Source: Sphingobium yanoikuyae
GTDB taxonomy: Bacteria; Pseudomonadota; Alphaproteobacteria; Sphingomonadales; Sphingomonadaceae
Length of the DNA: 64,000 nucleotides
Reading direction: 5' to 3'
Assembly: GCF_034424525.1 (NCBI RefSeq)
Contig: NZ_CP139981.1
Coordinates: 10,455 to 74,454 of the forward strand
Under the pieces are notes generated by a model that was given only the letters and a program-made list of their open reading frames with translations, had not been told where the DNA came from and did no database searches. This document shows, piece by piece, positions 49,007-58,229 of the stretch. Position numbers and translations under genes: made by a program. Numbering within the stretch: position 1 is the first letter of the stretch; the number at the start of each line of letters is the position of its first letter.

Positions 49007-50271
49007 TGGCCGCGCCTCAGCCGCAGGCCGTAGATGTTGGAGAAATCGAAGTCGCGAGCGACCATAATCCCCACTTCCGCGCCCTGATTGATGCGAAGCA
49101 CCGGCTGAATCTGCATCGTGTCCCGCAAGATCGTGTCCGACGCTTGGCTGGGAACCCGCGTGACATTATCGGCGTCGGAGACTTCCGAGGCGGCGATCGA
49201 GGCGGCATCGTTGAGCGAGCTGAACAACAGCGCGGCCCCGAAGCGTTCCCAAAAGAAGTTCTTCACGCCGCCTGCCATACCTGAACGGCCAAGCGCGTCG
49301 CTGGCGGGCGAACCTACGTCGATCGCCACGCCGCGAGGCGTAACCGCGCGGTTCCATACCGCAAAGAGACGATATTTGCCGCGCTGGACGCCGGTTTGAT
49401 ATTCGCCCAAGACGCGCGTTCCCTTTTCCAGCAGGACGACGCGGCCGTTGTCCGAATAAATGTCGCGGGGAATGATGCAGCTGACATATCCGGGCTGACT
49501 GGAATCCATCGCCGTTTGCAGCACGCACGGAATGAACGACCCTGCGAGGATCAGCATATCGCGGTTGCCAATGTCGCGGCCTGACACCCGATCAATTTGC
49601 GAGGTTTGGCGCATGTTTTCGAGATTTGTCCGGCGCGATCCACCTTGCCCATCACCATCGGCCGACGCACCAATCAACTGCGCGCCCTGTGCTCCTGTGC
49701 CGCCGCCCATGGGCAGGCCGGTGGCAGCTGCCACCGCTCCACCGACCCCGCCGCCGTTTTCGCCACCATAAGCCATGATCCCGGCGCGGCGTTGGGCCTC
49801 AGCGATGACTTGCCCCTCAGACTTTTGGGGGCGGCCATTCGCGCCGCCCGTGCGGGGCGCTTGGCTTCCATCAAGCGCCGGCACTTCCGTCATGGGCACC
49901 GGCGCGTTCGGATCATTTGGCGCATCGGCAAGCGTGGGCGCTATGATCGACTTGGGATCGTAGTTGGCGAGCTGCCTTTCATCCGGCTTTTCCGCTTTCT
50001 CGGCCTTTTCGGTTGGATCGCTCCGCATCGCGTCGATTGTGCTGAAACCGAGAACGATCGCGCCGCAGGCAACCGCCGCGAGAACGACCGCCTTTTTGGG
50101 GTCGATCGACCTGTTCGGCAGAGCGGCAATCTTCGCCTGGCGCTCGCTTTGCCGCTCAATATCTTCGGGATCGGGCACCGGCTCAGACGCGAGGGGCCGG
50201 TTTTCGACCGTCTCGCCCTGCGAGATGATGTTGTCGCCATGCGGCGCGTTGTCATGATCGTTCGCAGCCAT
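49003..50271 (-). CDS. virB10: VirB10 channel scaffold (TrbI-like)
   Basis: 422 residues. A cytoplasmic N-terminus is followed by a single membrane helix (AVVLAAVACGAIVLGFS, near 65), a Pro/Gly-rich periplasmic linker, and the TrbI/VirB10 C-terminal domain (LILAGSFIPCVLQTAMDSSQPGYVSCII, RVLGEYQTGVQRGKYRLFAVWNRAVTPRGVAI). It links the inner- and outer-membrane parts of the channel. A backbone palindrome (49721-49734) lies in the linker coding sequence. Confidence 0.95.
   Translation of the reverse strand: MAANDHDNAPHGDNIISQGETVENRPLASEPVPDPEDIERQSERQAKIAALPNRSIDPKKAVVLAAVACGAIVLGFSTIDAMRSDPTEKAEKAEKPDERQLANYDPKSIIAPTLADAPNDPNAPVPMTEVPALDGSQAPRTGGANGRPQKSEGQVIAEAQRRAGIMAYGGENGGGVGGAVAAATGLPMGGGTGAQGAQLIGASADGDGQGGSRRTNLENMRQTSQIDRVSGRDIGNRDMLILAGSFIPCVLQTAMDSSQPGYVSCIIPRDIYSDNGRVVLLEKGTRVLGEYQTGVQRGKYRLFAVWNRAVTPRGVAIDVGSPASDALGRSGMAGGVKNFFWERFGAALLFSSLNDAASIAASEVSDADNVTRVPSQASDTILRDTMQIQPVLRINQGAEVGIMVARDFDFSNIYGLRLRRGQ
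49721..49734. repeat. Dispersed backbone palindrome, copy 7 (inside virB10)
   Basis: Exact GTGGCAGCTGCCAC. On the coding (minus) strand it encodes V-A-A-A-T, the same residues as copy 4 in parB. Confidence 0.85.
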
Positions 50272-50272
50272 T

Positions 50273-51115
50273 TTATTGAACCCCCGTGGTTCGCTCGACT
50301 AGGCCAGAGGCCGTGTCAGTTTTGGGATCGCGCCCGTAATAGTCGGTTTTCTGATTGTGGATGCAGAGCACTTCGAGGCCCCGGCGCAGCCGGATTGTCC
50401 TGTAAACCCCGTGCAGCACCACATATTCATCGCGCACATCGAAGGAGGCGATGGCTTCCGATCCATCAGGATTGACGACGAAGAACGCCGGCAATTCACG
50501 CTGGTTGGGGAAGCGCATCACGGTGAACTGTCCATTGTCAGACACTTCGGAGGGCTGGATGGCCGTCGATCCTTGCATGATGTAATCGGCGTTGCGTGTG
50601 CCTTCCAGCACGCCAATATCGAGCGCGGACTTCACCGCGCCGCGTTCCAAGGCTTTCAGCTGGGCCAGCTGGGCCATTGCGGCTTGCGCCTGCGCCTCGG
50701 CCGCTTCCTGTTCAGGATAGCGGAAAACGACCGTATAGAAGCCGCTGCCGCGCTGCGTTGGCGACAGAGCGAAGCGGTAGCTGCGCGGGCCGTAGCGTGA
50801 ACGGGTTATGACTGTCAGGTTCGTGCGACCCGCGCGCTCGCGCGGTTTGATGAAAAGCGAATTGGCAGCCGGTGCGACTTCCCAAGACACGGTATCGCCC
50901 AACGCCACATGCTCGACTACTTCATCCTTGGCGAAGACGATTTCCGTGGCGATGCGGAATACACCCGGAATCTCATAGACTTGCCGATCATTGTAGTTCG
51001 CTTCACGAACCCGGTGATCGAGCACCGTCGCATGAGGCGTTTCTTCGGCCATCGCCGGCGACGCAGCTAGCGCGATCGCGAGCGCAAACGGGGCGCTCCA
51101 CTTCAACACGGTCAT
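50273..51115 (-). CDS. virB9: VirB9 outer-membrane complex protein
   Basis: 280 residues. Signal peptide about 1-23 ([16 protein letters not shown]). The mature protein matches VirB9/Cag[74 protein letters not shown] and the C-terminal lobe with [19 protein letters not shown]. It forms the outer ring with VirB7 and VirB10. 1 bp from virB10 and overlapping virB8 by 4 bp. Confidence 0.95.
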   Translation of the reverse strand: MTVLKWSAPFALAIALAASPAMAEETPHATVLDHRVREANYNDRQVYEIPGVFRIATEIVFAKDEVVEHVALGDTVSWEVAPAANSLFIKPRERAGRTNLTVITRSRYGPRSYRFALSPTQRGSGFYTVVFRYPEQEAAEAQAQAAMAQLAQLKALERGAVKSALDIGVLEGTRNADYIMQGSTAIQPSEVSDNGQFTVMRFPNQRELPAFFVVNPDGSEAIASFDVRDEYVVLHGVYRTIRLRRGLEVLCIHNQKTDYYGRDPKTDTASGLVERTTGVQ

Positions 51116-51795
51116 TGGGGCACCTCCACGTCAGCGCGATAGCTCTCGACCTGATAGCCAAGCGGATTCTTGAAGCGGTCCACTTCCTTGCTCGGCGTGC
51201 CATCGACCTTGTATTTGATGGTCGCGACGGCATCGGTTTTGGTCGAGTTCGAGCCGGTCACAGATTCCTTAGTGAAATAGACCTGCGCGACGTTGCCGCC
51301 CAGGAACGACACCCGCTTGATTTCGACAAAAACATCAGTGCGGTTCGCAAGGATGTTTTGCGGACTTTGGGGATTGTCGGTCTTGTAGAAGCGTGACCAC
51401 CGATCCTGTTCGGGCCGCGCCGACATGACCATGACCGCATCGAAATATTCTTCGCGAGCGGCCGCTATCCAGCCTTCGCGATAGCGGACATAGGTAGCGA
51501 GGAAATACTTACGGACCGCCTCGTCATAGGTGATCGTCGCGTCACCGTGGAGCTTGGCGGCGATCGACGCCTCGCCCGTGTTACGGTCCACCGTGATAAC
51601 ATATGGCTCGACCGTTTTTAGAGGCGTCAGGGCTGCAACGGCCACAACGCCAGCAGTCGCCAGGGCGCCAGCAACGCCAGCGACGACCCACGCCAGCTTT
51701 TTGGAGCGCTCGGCCGCCGCAAGCTTGTCACGTTCCCAGCTTGCAGCCTCTTCAAAATAGGCTTTCAGCTCGTCCTTTGGAATACCAACTGCCAT
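51112..51795 (-). CDS. virB8: VirB8 inner-membrane assembly factor
   Basis: 227 residues. A short cytoplasmic N-terminus ([24 protein letters not shown]) is followed by one membrane helix (about 31-53) and a periplasmic NTF2-like domain ([42 protein letters not shown] and [14 protein letters not shown]). It is a nucleation point of the type IV apparatus and is one of the best conserved subunits in this operon. Confidence 0.95.
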   Translation of the reverse strand: MAVGIPKDELKAYFEEAASWERDKLAAAERSKKLAWVVAGVAGALATAGVVAVAALTPLKTVEPYVITVDRNTGEASIAAKLHGDATITYDEAVRKYFLATYVRYREGWIAAAREEYFDAVMVMSARPEQDRWSRFYKTDNPQSPQNILANRTDVFVEIKRVSFLGGNVAQVYFTKESVTGSNSTKTDAVATIKYKVDGTPSKEVDRFKNPLGYQVESYRADVEVPQ

Positions 51796-51804
51796 CGTAA
51801 CACC

Positions 51805-52125
51805 TCAGCAATTCGAGTAGATCGGGCCGCGCAGCGAGGCGCTTAGACGCGGCACTTCGACCGCCCGCGATGCGTCCGACTGTTCATTGCCCGGAGTGGA
51901 GGGGTCTGCCGGGGCCGCGTCCGGCGTTGCCGGTGCACCCTGATTGAACACGTCCACATTTGCCGGCGCGGTTCGCTGTGCGGCCTGATCCGGGATTGTG
52001 GGGAGGGTAAGCCCATGCGGATTTGCAGGCCGCATCGGCCCCTCACATTTGGCTGGCTTTTTGACGGGCTGACCTGCGCAGGCCGCCAGCGCCAGGCAGA
52101 TTCCGAGTCCAAGCAACTTGCGCAT
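51805..52125 (-). CDS. virB7: VirB7-like lipoprotein
   Basis: 106 residues from the ATG at 52125. Lipoprotein signal MRKLLGLGICLALAACAGQ with the lipobox Cys at residue 16. The rest is short and Pro/Ala-rich (TIPDQAAQRTAPANVDVF) and ends in SASLRGPIYSNC. It lies in the virB7 position between virB6 and virB8. It is longer than the minimal VirB7 of Agrobacterium, so assignment rests on position and lipobox. Confidence 0.75.
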   Translation of the reverse strand: MRKLLGLGICLALAACAGQPVKKPAKCEGPMRPANPHGLTLPTIPDQAAQRTAPANVDVFNQGAPATPDAAPADPSTPGNEQSDASRAVEVPRLSASLRGPIYSNC

Positions 52126-52135
52126 ATTCGTTCCC

Positions 52136-53152
52136 TCAAGCTCTGGTGATTGTGTTTCGGTTGCGCCAACGGCGAACCGCCGACGAGAAGCCCCGCCCCA
52201 TGCTGGCCCCCATGGCGCGGGCATCGCTGGCCGCGTGCCCTGCGCCCGTTGCAACTGCCCCGCCACCCTTCGTCACCGCGTTGCCGAACTGCGTCACCAT
52301 TGCAGCCGCGCCGCCGCCAAGTGAGGCAGCTATTCCGGGGATTTGGATGAAGAAAAAGCAGGCGAGAATGTAGAACGCGATGATCCGGATACAGGTGCTC
52401 CAGATGTTGTCAAAATCGCCATCGAATGTTGCTGTTGCCGATTCAGCGACATTGGCCACAACGAGCACAAGAAGCATCGCAAATAGCGACAACATCAGAA
52501 AGTTGAGGACGCTGCCGAGCCATGAGAAGAAGTAGCTTCTGGTGGAATCAAACAGCAGCGCTGCTACGAAGATCGGCCCGACCACCGCCAGACAGGCGAG
52601 CGCAAACAGCGCATAGAGCACGATCACAAAGCCGACAGCCAGTGCGAACAGAGCCGCGATCGCTGTCAAAAGAATGATGATAGTGGCACCGATACACAGC
52701 ATAATTGCGGCCGCAGCGCCGGGAATATCAGTCAGTGAGGCGTGTTCCTCTGCGTATTTCTCGGTCGCATCCTGCATCGCGAGCAGTGCATCATCGACCC
52801 GCGCCCACATCCCATCGAAAGACCCACCAACGCCGTCCGGTGAGCCGCCTACGATCGAGGCAAACTCATGCGGCAGGCCGGTCACGATCATCTGTGCGAG
52901 CGATGCTCCATAGAGGTTTGTCACAGCATAATAGAGCGCGGCCAGCATAAGCGAGCGATAGACATATTCGCGGAAGGGGTATTGCACGGCCCCGCGCATA
53001 ATCGCGTAGCCTAGCAGGATTATGTAAATGATCATGCCAGTGCGGAGCGGTCCAGCGATCCACCCAACAAACCCAGCATAGTTGGACACAACTACCGAAT
53101 TGAGTTCGTTGGTGAAGCCCTGATAGGCATTCGTAAATAGATCGTATTCCAC
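52136..53152 (-). CDS. virB6: VirB6 polytopic inner-membrane protein
   Basis: 338 residues with about six hydrophobic segments. N-terminal MEYDLFTNAYQGFTNELNSVV, then MIIYIILLGYAIMRGAVQYPFREYV and long helices such as FALAVGFVIVLYALFALACLAVVGPIFVAALLF. The C-terminal Gly/Ala-rich tail (SLGGGAAAMVTQFGNAVTKGGGAVATG) is typical of TrbL/VirB6. It forms part of the inner-membrane pore. Confidence 0.92.
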   Translation of the reverse strand: MEYDLFTNAYQGFTNELNSVVVSNYAGFVGWIAGPLRTGMIIYIILLGYAIMRGAVQYPFREYVYRSLMLAALYYAVTNLYGASLAQMIVTGLPHEFASIVGGSPDGVGGSFDGMWARVDDALLAMQDATEKYAEEHASLTDIPGAAAAIMLCIGATIIILLTAIAALFALAVGFVIVLYALFALACLAVVGPIFVAALLFDSTRSYFFSWLGSVLNFLMLSLFAMLLVLVVANVAESATATFDGDFDNIWSTCIRIIAFYILACFFFIQIPGIAASLGGGAAAMVTQFGNAVTKGGGAVATGAGHAASDARAMGASMGRGFSSAVRRWRNRNTITRA

Positions 53153-53195
53153 CAGACCGCTCCGATTAGATATAATTCAAGCTGTTATTACAGCC

Positions 53196-53501
53196 TTACA
53201 TTCCAGCTGCCTTCCGTGCTCGCGCACGCTGCTCATCACGTTTCCGCGACCTTTCAATGGAGGCGATTTTGTTCTTTATGCCTCCGCAATTGCGAGCCAC
53301 TGGCATGGGGAGGTCCGACTGTTTGAGTTCGCTGTTCACGATCTTGTCGCACTCAGCGACGATCACCGGAATCTGATCTTCATGAGTTTTGAGCCAATCA
53401 ACGTCATGATAGGTCATTAAAATCTCGGGAAATGTGGGCGCGCGTTCGCAGCCGGCGAGCAAGCCGGCTGCGCTGATCGCAAGAAGGACCATTTTCTTCA
53501 T
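53196..53501 (-). CDS. EexN-like entry-exclusion lipoprotein, 101 aa
   Basis: From the ATG at 53501. Lipoprotein signal MKKMVLLAISAAGLLAGCE (lipobox Cys at residue 18). The mature part has WLKTHEDQIPVIVAECDKIVNSELKQSDL and PVARNCGGIKNKIASIERSRK, resembling EexN proteins that block entry of related plasmids. Location between virB5 and virB6 fits. Its C-terminus (RSRKRDEQRARARKAAG) repeats the VirB5 tail, which suggests a local duplication or gene conversion. Confidence 0.75.
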   Translation of the reverse strand: MKKMVLLAISAAGLLAGCERAPTFPEILMTYHDVDWLKTHEDQIPVIVAECDKIVNSELKQSDLPMPVARNCGGIKNKIASIERSRKRDEQRARARKAAGM

Positions 53502-53503
53502 GG

Positions 53504-53638
53504 TCAAATTCCAGCTGCCGCCCGCGCTCGCGCACGCTGCTCATCGCGTTTGCGCGACCTGTCCGCAAAAGCTTCGGCCGTGTGCGCCGCGGCCTCCGCT
53601 CTGCGCGCTCGCTCCAACGCTTCGACGCGGAGCTGGTC
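53504..53638 (-). pseudogene. virB5: virB5, 3' part separated by transposon insertion
   Basis: 44 codons: the frame continues from the TGGTC target copy as QLRVEALERARRAEAAAHTAEAFADRSRK and ends RARARAAAGI before TGA (53504-53506). Joined to 58237-58820 it gives a single VirB5 reading frame. It has no start of its own. Confidence 0.92.
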
Positions 53639-53695
53639 GGGGTGACTACACGAAAGTGACGTATCTGCACGGAAAGGGCGAACGGATAGCGAACG

Positions 53696-56653
53696 TCACG
53701 CGGCAAGTAGGGAGTTGACGGCGCGCAGCGGTCGCAAGGCGTCCGGATCGGGTTGATCTTCAACATTCCAGCTATAGTCACCGGTCAGCGAGATATGCTC
53801 CCAGCCCAATGGCGCGATGTGGCGTGCGATTTCGTCGGCTGTGCCGATGTCCGCCAGCGCCATTTCGAGATAGCGAGTGTTCCACAAGATGATGGCGGCG
53901 ACGAGCAGGTTGAGGCCGGAGGCGCGATAGGTCTGGTTCTCGAACCGACGATCGCGCAGTTCGCCGAGCTGGTTGAAGAAGAGCGCGCGGGCGAGCGCGT
54001 TGCGGGCTTCGCCTTTGTTGAGGCCCGCCTGGGTGCGCCGGCGCAGGTCGATGTCGCGCAGCCAGTCGAGCATGAAAATGGAGCGTTCGAGGCGGCCCAG
54101 CTCGCGTAGTGCGAGGGCCAGTCCGTTCTGTCGCGGATAGGCGGACAAGCGGCGCAGCATTGCCGAAGCAGTGACGGTGCCGGTGCGGATCGACGTGGCG
54201 AACCGCAGCAGTTCGTCCCAATGCGCCGCGACATGACCCAATGCGATCGGTTCGGCCGTCATGCCGGCAAGCAAGGGGCCGGATTCTTGGCCGGGAAGGA
54301 GGTGTAAACGACGCTCCTTGATGTCGCGCAGGCGCGGCGCGAAGCGGTAGCCGAAGAAGGGCATGAGGCCGAACACATGGTCCGATGCCCCGCCCGTATC
54401 GGTGTAGTGCTCCTCGATCGTCAGGCCGGTCTGGTGATACAGCAAGCCATCCAGCACATAGGGCGCTTCGCCAGCGGTCGCCGCGATCACCCGACTTGCG
54501 AAGGGGTCATATCGATCCGAGACATGGGTGTAGAAGGCAACGCCTGGTTCGTTGCCGCTGCGCGCGTTGATGTCGCCGATCGCGGCCCCACGGCCCCCGG
54601 CATGAAATTGCTGTCCGTCGCTCGACGAAGTGGTGCCGTCTCCCCACAGCGCGGCGAGCGGCATGGCGCGATGGGCGTCGATCAGCCTTCCCAACGCTTC
54701 GCCATAGGCGGCTTCGCTGATGTGCCAGTCGTGAAGATGGGCGAGCTGACGCAGACTTGCGCCCCGGCAGGTTTCCGCCATGCGTGTGAGGCCGAGATTG
54801 ATGCCATCGGCGAGGATGACCGTGAGCAGCGCATTGCGATCGTCGGCTTCCCGGCCCGAACGACGATGGATGAAGCATTCGCTGAACCCGGTCCAGGCAT
54901 CGACCTCCAGCAGAAGATCGGTGATCTTCACGCGCGGCAGTCGATCATAGGCGGCGCGACGGGCAATCTCGGTGGCGGGCGGTGTTGCCGCCTTCAGCGG
55001 CGAGATGATGAGACCGTTTTCGTCAAGCTTAACCTGGGGCAGCTCCCCTTGCCGTGCAAGGACCGTTACCTGCTCGATCGCCGTGTCGAGCCTGGTGCGC
55101 CGTTCCTCGATATGGCGCTCGAAATCCGTTTCGATGGCGAGCGGCAACGGCCCCTTCTCGCGCAGCGCCGCAAAGGTCGCCGGCGGTATGAGATAGCTGT
55201 CGAAATCGCGAAACTGCCGGCTTCCCGCGACCCATATATCCCCGGCTCGCAACCGCTCGCGTAGTTGCGACAAGGCGCATAGTTCATAAGCGGCACGATC
55301 AACGATGCCATCCCGCAGGACGAACGGGCGCCATGCGGGCGGCACAAAGCGTAGCGGCACGCGATCAGGCAAGCGCCGTTTGCCGGTCCGATATAGCTCC
55401 GCGATGATGGCCAGCGCTGACAGGAGCCCCTGAACCGCGCCGGCGCCGCGAAACTCGAAGGCGTTGAGAAAAGCGCCGACAAAGAGCTTCACCGTCCGAT
55501 GCCGCTCGATCAATTCGGCGGTGCGATCGACGGTTTCCGGTCGCCCGAGCACTTCGGCCTGCTCGACGGCCACGGCGAAGTGCTGCCAGTCCAGCGCCTC
55601 GATCTGCGCCAGAGAATCCACGCCCTTGCTGCGCGCGTCGATGAGGAGGCGGCAAGACCCCGTGAGCGTCCGGAGGTGGCCTTGCAACTCGCGCACCGTC
55701 TTGAGGGCTTTGTCGCGGGTCCGGTTCTCGGCGCGGCGCGCCATGCTGCCCAACAGCTTGTCGAACATCGTCAGGGTGGCGTCGGTCAGGCTTTCCTCAA
55801 GCCGGATGCCGGTTGCCGCCAGCGTCGCATGGCGGCGCAGGGCATTGAGTTCGCCAAGGTGCTGGGGTGTGATGCGGCTGCCTTCGTCCGCCAGCCTGTC
55901 AAAAGTCAAAGCCGGGATCATGTCGGCACGGGCGCGATCGAGGCCCAGCGCGCGGATATAGGCGAGCCGTTCGATCAGGCGCAGGATGTTGCGCGCTGCC
56001 GGCGATTGTGGCGCATTGCGCATCCAGGATAGCCATGTCGCGACCTGCCCCGGTCGTCGGGCCAGCAAATCGTCCAGGCCCTGAAGGGTGTCAGGCAGCA
56101 GGCCATTCGTGAGCACTTCATAGGTAAGCTGTTCGGCTTGCTGGCGCGCCCGCCGCAGCACCGCTTCGAGAATCGACGGAGAAGGCAGGAGGATCTGCAG
56201 GCGCCGGAGTTCATCGACGATGACGTCTGCCATCTGGCCGGGGTGTATGATGGTCTGCGCGATTGGGACCGAGAAGGCGACAACTTCACGGAAAGCGTTG
56301 CGGTCAAAAATCCTGAACCCGTGCGATCGTCGGATTTCGACGAGATGCTCGCGACGGGTCTGGTCCCGATGGGCATAATCCGCGAAGGCTGCCGGCGCGA
56401 CGCCGAGTTGCTGCGCCACATAGGCGAGCACAGGAGCGGGCGGGACTTCGCCCGCTTCCAGCGCACGGCCAGGCCATCTCATATATAGCATGAGCATCGC
56501 ATAGCCGAGCCGGGTGACATCGCCGCGACGGCGGCCGACAATTTCCAGGTCGTCGCTGGTCAGCGTATAATGACGCGCGATCTCGCGCTCATCGAGCGGC
56601 GCGCCATAATGCCTCGCCCAGATTTCCAGGCTCACCAGTCGCCGTCTCGCCAA
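53696..56653 (-). CDS. tnpA: Tn3-family transposase TnpA (third transposon)
   Basis: 985 residues from the ATG at 56653 (MARRRLVSLEIWARHYGAPLD). The DDE region includes HRAMPLAALWGDGTTSSSDGQQFH and EHYTDTGGASDHVFGLMPFFGYRFAPRLRD, and the C-terminal end LLVAAIILWNTRYLEMALADIG and GWEHISLTGDYSWN. Diverged from the two mercury-transposon transposases, so this is a separate Tn3 subgroup. It terminates 57 bp from the left end. Confidence 0.95.
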   Translation of the reverse strand: MARRRLVSLEIWARHYGAPLDEREIARHYTLTSDDLEIVGRRRGDVTRLGYAMLMLYMRWPGRALEAGEVPPAPVLAYVAQQLGVAPAAFADYAHRDQTRREHLVEIRRSHGFRIFDRNAFREVVAFSVPIAQTIIHPGQMADVIVDELRRLQILLPSPSILEAVLRRARQQAEQLTYEVLTNGLLPDTLQGLDDLLARRPGQVATWLSWMRNAPQSPAARNILRLIERLAYIRALGLDRARADMIPALTFDRLADEGSRITPQHLGELNALRRHATLAATGIRLEESLTDATLTMFDKLLGSMARRAENRTRDKALKTVRELQGHLRTLTGSCRLLIDARSKGVDSLAQIEALDWQHFAVAVEQAEVLGRPETVDRTAELIERHRTVKLFVGAFLNAFEFRGAGAVQGLLSALAIIAELYRTGKRRLPDRVPLRFVPPAWRPFVLRDGIVDRAAYELCALSQLRERLRAGDIWVAGSRQFRDFDSYLIPPATFAALREKGPLPLAIETDFERHIEERRTRLDTAIEQVTVLARQGELPQVKLDENGLIISPLKAATPPATEIARRAAYDRLPRVKITDLLLEVDAWTGFSECFIHRRSGREADDRNALLTVILADGINLGLTRMAETCRGASLRQLAHLHDWHISEAAYGEALGRLIDAHRAMPLAALWGDGTTSSSDGQQFHAGGRGAAIGDINARSGNEPGVAFYTHVSDRYDPFASRVIAATAGEAPYVLDGLLYHQTGLTIEEHYTDTGGASDHVFGLMPFFGYRFAPRLRDIKERRLHLLPGQESGPLLAGMTAEPIALGHVAAHWDELLRFATSIRTGTVTASAMLRRLSAYPRQNGLALALRELGRLERSIFMLDWLRDIDLRRRTQAGLNKGEARNALARALFFNQLGELRDRRFENQTYRASGLNLLVAAIILWNTRYLEMALADIGTADEIARHIAPLGWEHISLTGDYSWNVEDQPDPDALRPLRAVNSLLAA

Positions 56654-56792
56654 GCATCATCTCCTTCGCTTTGCGTGTCCGTCAGACGGTCCTCTGGCGG
56701 CCAACAGGAATATGTCCGTTAACTCTGGACCTGTAACGGCGATTCGGACAAGATCGCATAATGACGGGAAAACGGACAGGATCGGGCATCAT
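56654..56792. other. res region of third transposon
   Basis: Divergent promoter region between tnpA and tnpR with motif pairs such as TGTCCGTTAAC, ATTCGGACAAG and AACGGACAGG, consistent with resolvase subsites. Confidence 0.5.
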
Positions 56793-57344
56793 GTGGCGCT
56801 GATCGGCTATGCGCGCGTCTCGACCGCAGACCAGAAGCTGTCGCTCCAGCTTGACGCGCTGAACACTGCCGGGTGCGACCGTATATTCGACGATCACGCA
56901 TCCGGGGCAAAAGCCGATCGGCCTGGCCTAACCGAAGCGCTCGCCTATTTGCGCCCCGGCGACACGCTGGTGGTCTGGAAACTCGACCGCCTCGGCCGCT
57001 CGATGAGCCACCTGATCGAGAAGGTCGGCGAGCTTGCGGCGCGCGGCATCGGGTTCCGCTCACTCACCGAGAATATCGACACCACCACTTCGGGCGGCAT
57101 GCTGGTGTTCAACATCTTCGGCTCGCTGGCCCAATTCGAGCGTGACCTGATCCGTGAACGCACTCATGCCGGCCTCAAGGCCGCACGCGAGCGGGGCAAC
57201 AAGGGTGGTCGCCGGCCTGTCGTTACCCCCGACAAACTACGTAAAGCGCGGGCGCATATCGCAGCGGGCCTCACTGTTCGTGAGGCGGCGGCCCGGCTCA
57301 AGATCGGCAAAACCGCCCTATACAAGGCTCTGGAAAACGCGTGA
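56793..57344 (+). CDS. tnpR: TnpR serine resolvase (third transposon)
   Basis: 183 residues from the GTG at 56793 ([M]ALIGYARVSTADQKLSLQLD); upstream in-frame ATGs lie in the res region. Catalytic domain motifs FDDHASGAKADRPGLTEAL, VVWKLDRLGRSMSHLIEKV and AQFERDLIRERTHAGLKAAR are intact. C-terminal HTH: LTVREAAARLKIGKTALYKALE. Its stop overlaps the start of the SDR gene by 4 bp, so the cargo is translated from the resolvase transcript. Confidence 0.93.
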   Translation: MALIGYARVSTADQKLSLQLDALNTAGCDRIFDDHASGAKADRPGLTEALAYLRPGDTLVVWKLDRLGRSMSHLIEKVGELAARGIGFRSLTENIDTTTSGGMLVFNIFGSLAQFERDLIRERTHAGLKAARERGNKGGRRPVVTPDKLRKARAHIAAGLTVREAAARLKIGKTALYKALENA

Positions 57345-58126
57345 AACCGCTGGCGATCAAGAACTCGTGGGTGCTGGTCACAGGGGCTTCGACCGGTTTG
57401 GGCAGAGCGTCCGCCCTCCGCTTGGCGGCATCGTACCAGGCCAAGCCCCTGATTGTTGGACGAAGGCTCGACAACTTGCGGGAGCTACAGACCGAAATTG
57501 ACGAGCGGTTCAATGTGCCGTGCGAGATTATAGTGGCTGATCAACGTGAAATCGAGGGCAGGGAGAAAATCGCGGCTAAGGTTGCAGAATTGCAAGTAAC
57601 AGCCGCTTTGTTGGTTGCCGGAATGACGAGCGTTGGTTCATTTGATGCAGGCCGTGCCGACACTTATGCCGAGGTAATTGAAACAAACATACTCGGTTTC
57701 ACGGATTTGCTGGCTCGCCTGATTGCGATTTTCAGGGAGCAGCCGTTTGAATCCTCAGTAATCGCCGTGTCGAGCCTGGCGGGCGAAACATCCGTGCCCT
57801 TCCAAGCGGTCTACGGCGCGTCGAAAGCCTATGTGAGCACCCTCATGCGAGCGCTTTCCGTGGAGCTTGCCGGGACGGGAGTGAGTGTTGGGTCTTTTGC
57901 ACCCGGTGGAATCGACACAGACATGGCTGCCCTCAGCGATTTGAAGTGGGGGAGGTTGGGTTTGATGGACGTTGACCGGTGCGCGGCCCATGCAGTCCAC
58001 GCTCTGGTTTATCGGCAATCCTTCGCCATACCGGGGATGGGCAACCAGCTCACATATTTGGCGAGCAGGGTTCTACCTCGATCGTTGGTCAATCGGATTG
58101 CCGCCCTCCCATATCGGCGCCCGTAG
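57341..58126 (+). CDS. Short-chain dehydrogenase/reductase, transposon cargo
   Basis: 261 residues. The cofactor motif VLVTGASTGLGRASALRLA (TGxxxGxG) is at residues about 11-29, and the catalytic Ser and YxxxK are in VIAVSSLAGETS and YGASKAYVSTLM. The GTG start at 57341 overlaps the tnpR stop. The C-terminal part has SFAPGGIDTDMA and LTYLASRVLPRSLVNRI, as in membrane-lipid-like or DltE-type SDRs. The substrate cannot be deduced. It is an unusual single passenger for a compact Tn3 element. Confidence 0.88.
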   Translation: MKPLAIKNSWVLVTGASTGLGRASALRLAASYQAKPLIVGRRLDNLRELQTEIDERFNVPCEIIVADQREIEGREKIAAKVAELQVTAALLVAGMTSVGSFDAGRADTYAEVIETNILGFTDLLARLIAIFREQPFESSVIAVSSLAGETSVPFQAVYGASKAYVSTLMRALSVELAGTGVSVGSFAPGGIDTDMAALSDLKWGRLGLMDVDRCAAHAVHALVYRQSFAIPGMGNQLTYLASRVLPRSLVNRIAALPYRRP

Positions 58127-58229
58127 GGCGGCACCACATAAAAGGGGCAGGAAAGCCTGCGAATAGCATCTGCTGGCATCGTACCGGATTTGTTCGCCCT
58201 TAGCGTGCAGATACGTCACTTTCGTGTAG

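Noticed and set aside
54377..55264. Plus-strand frame opposite the third tnpA (295 aa)
   Set aside because: Antisense shadow with no recognisable domain.
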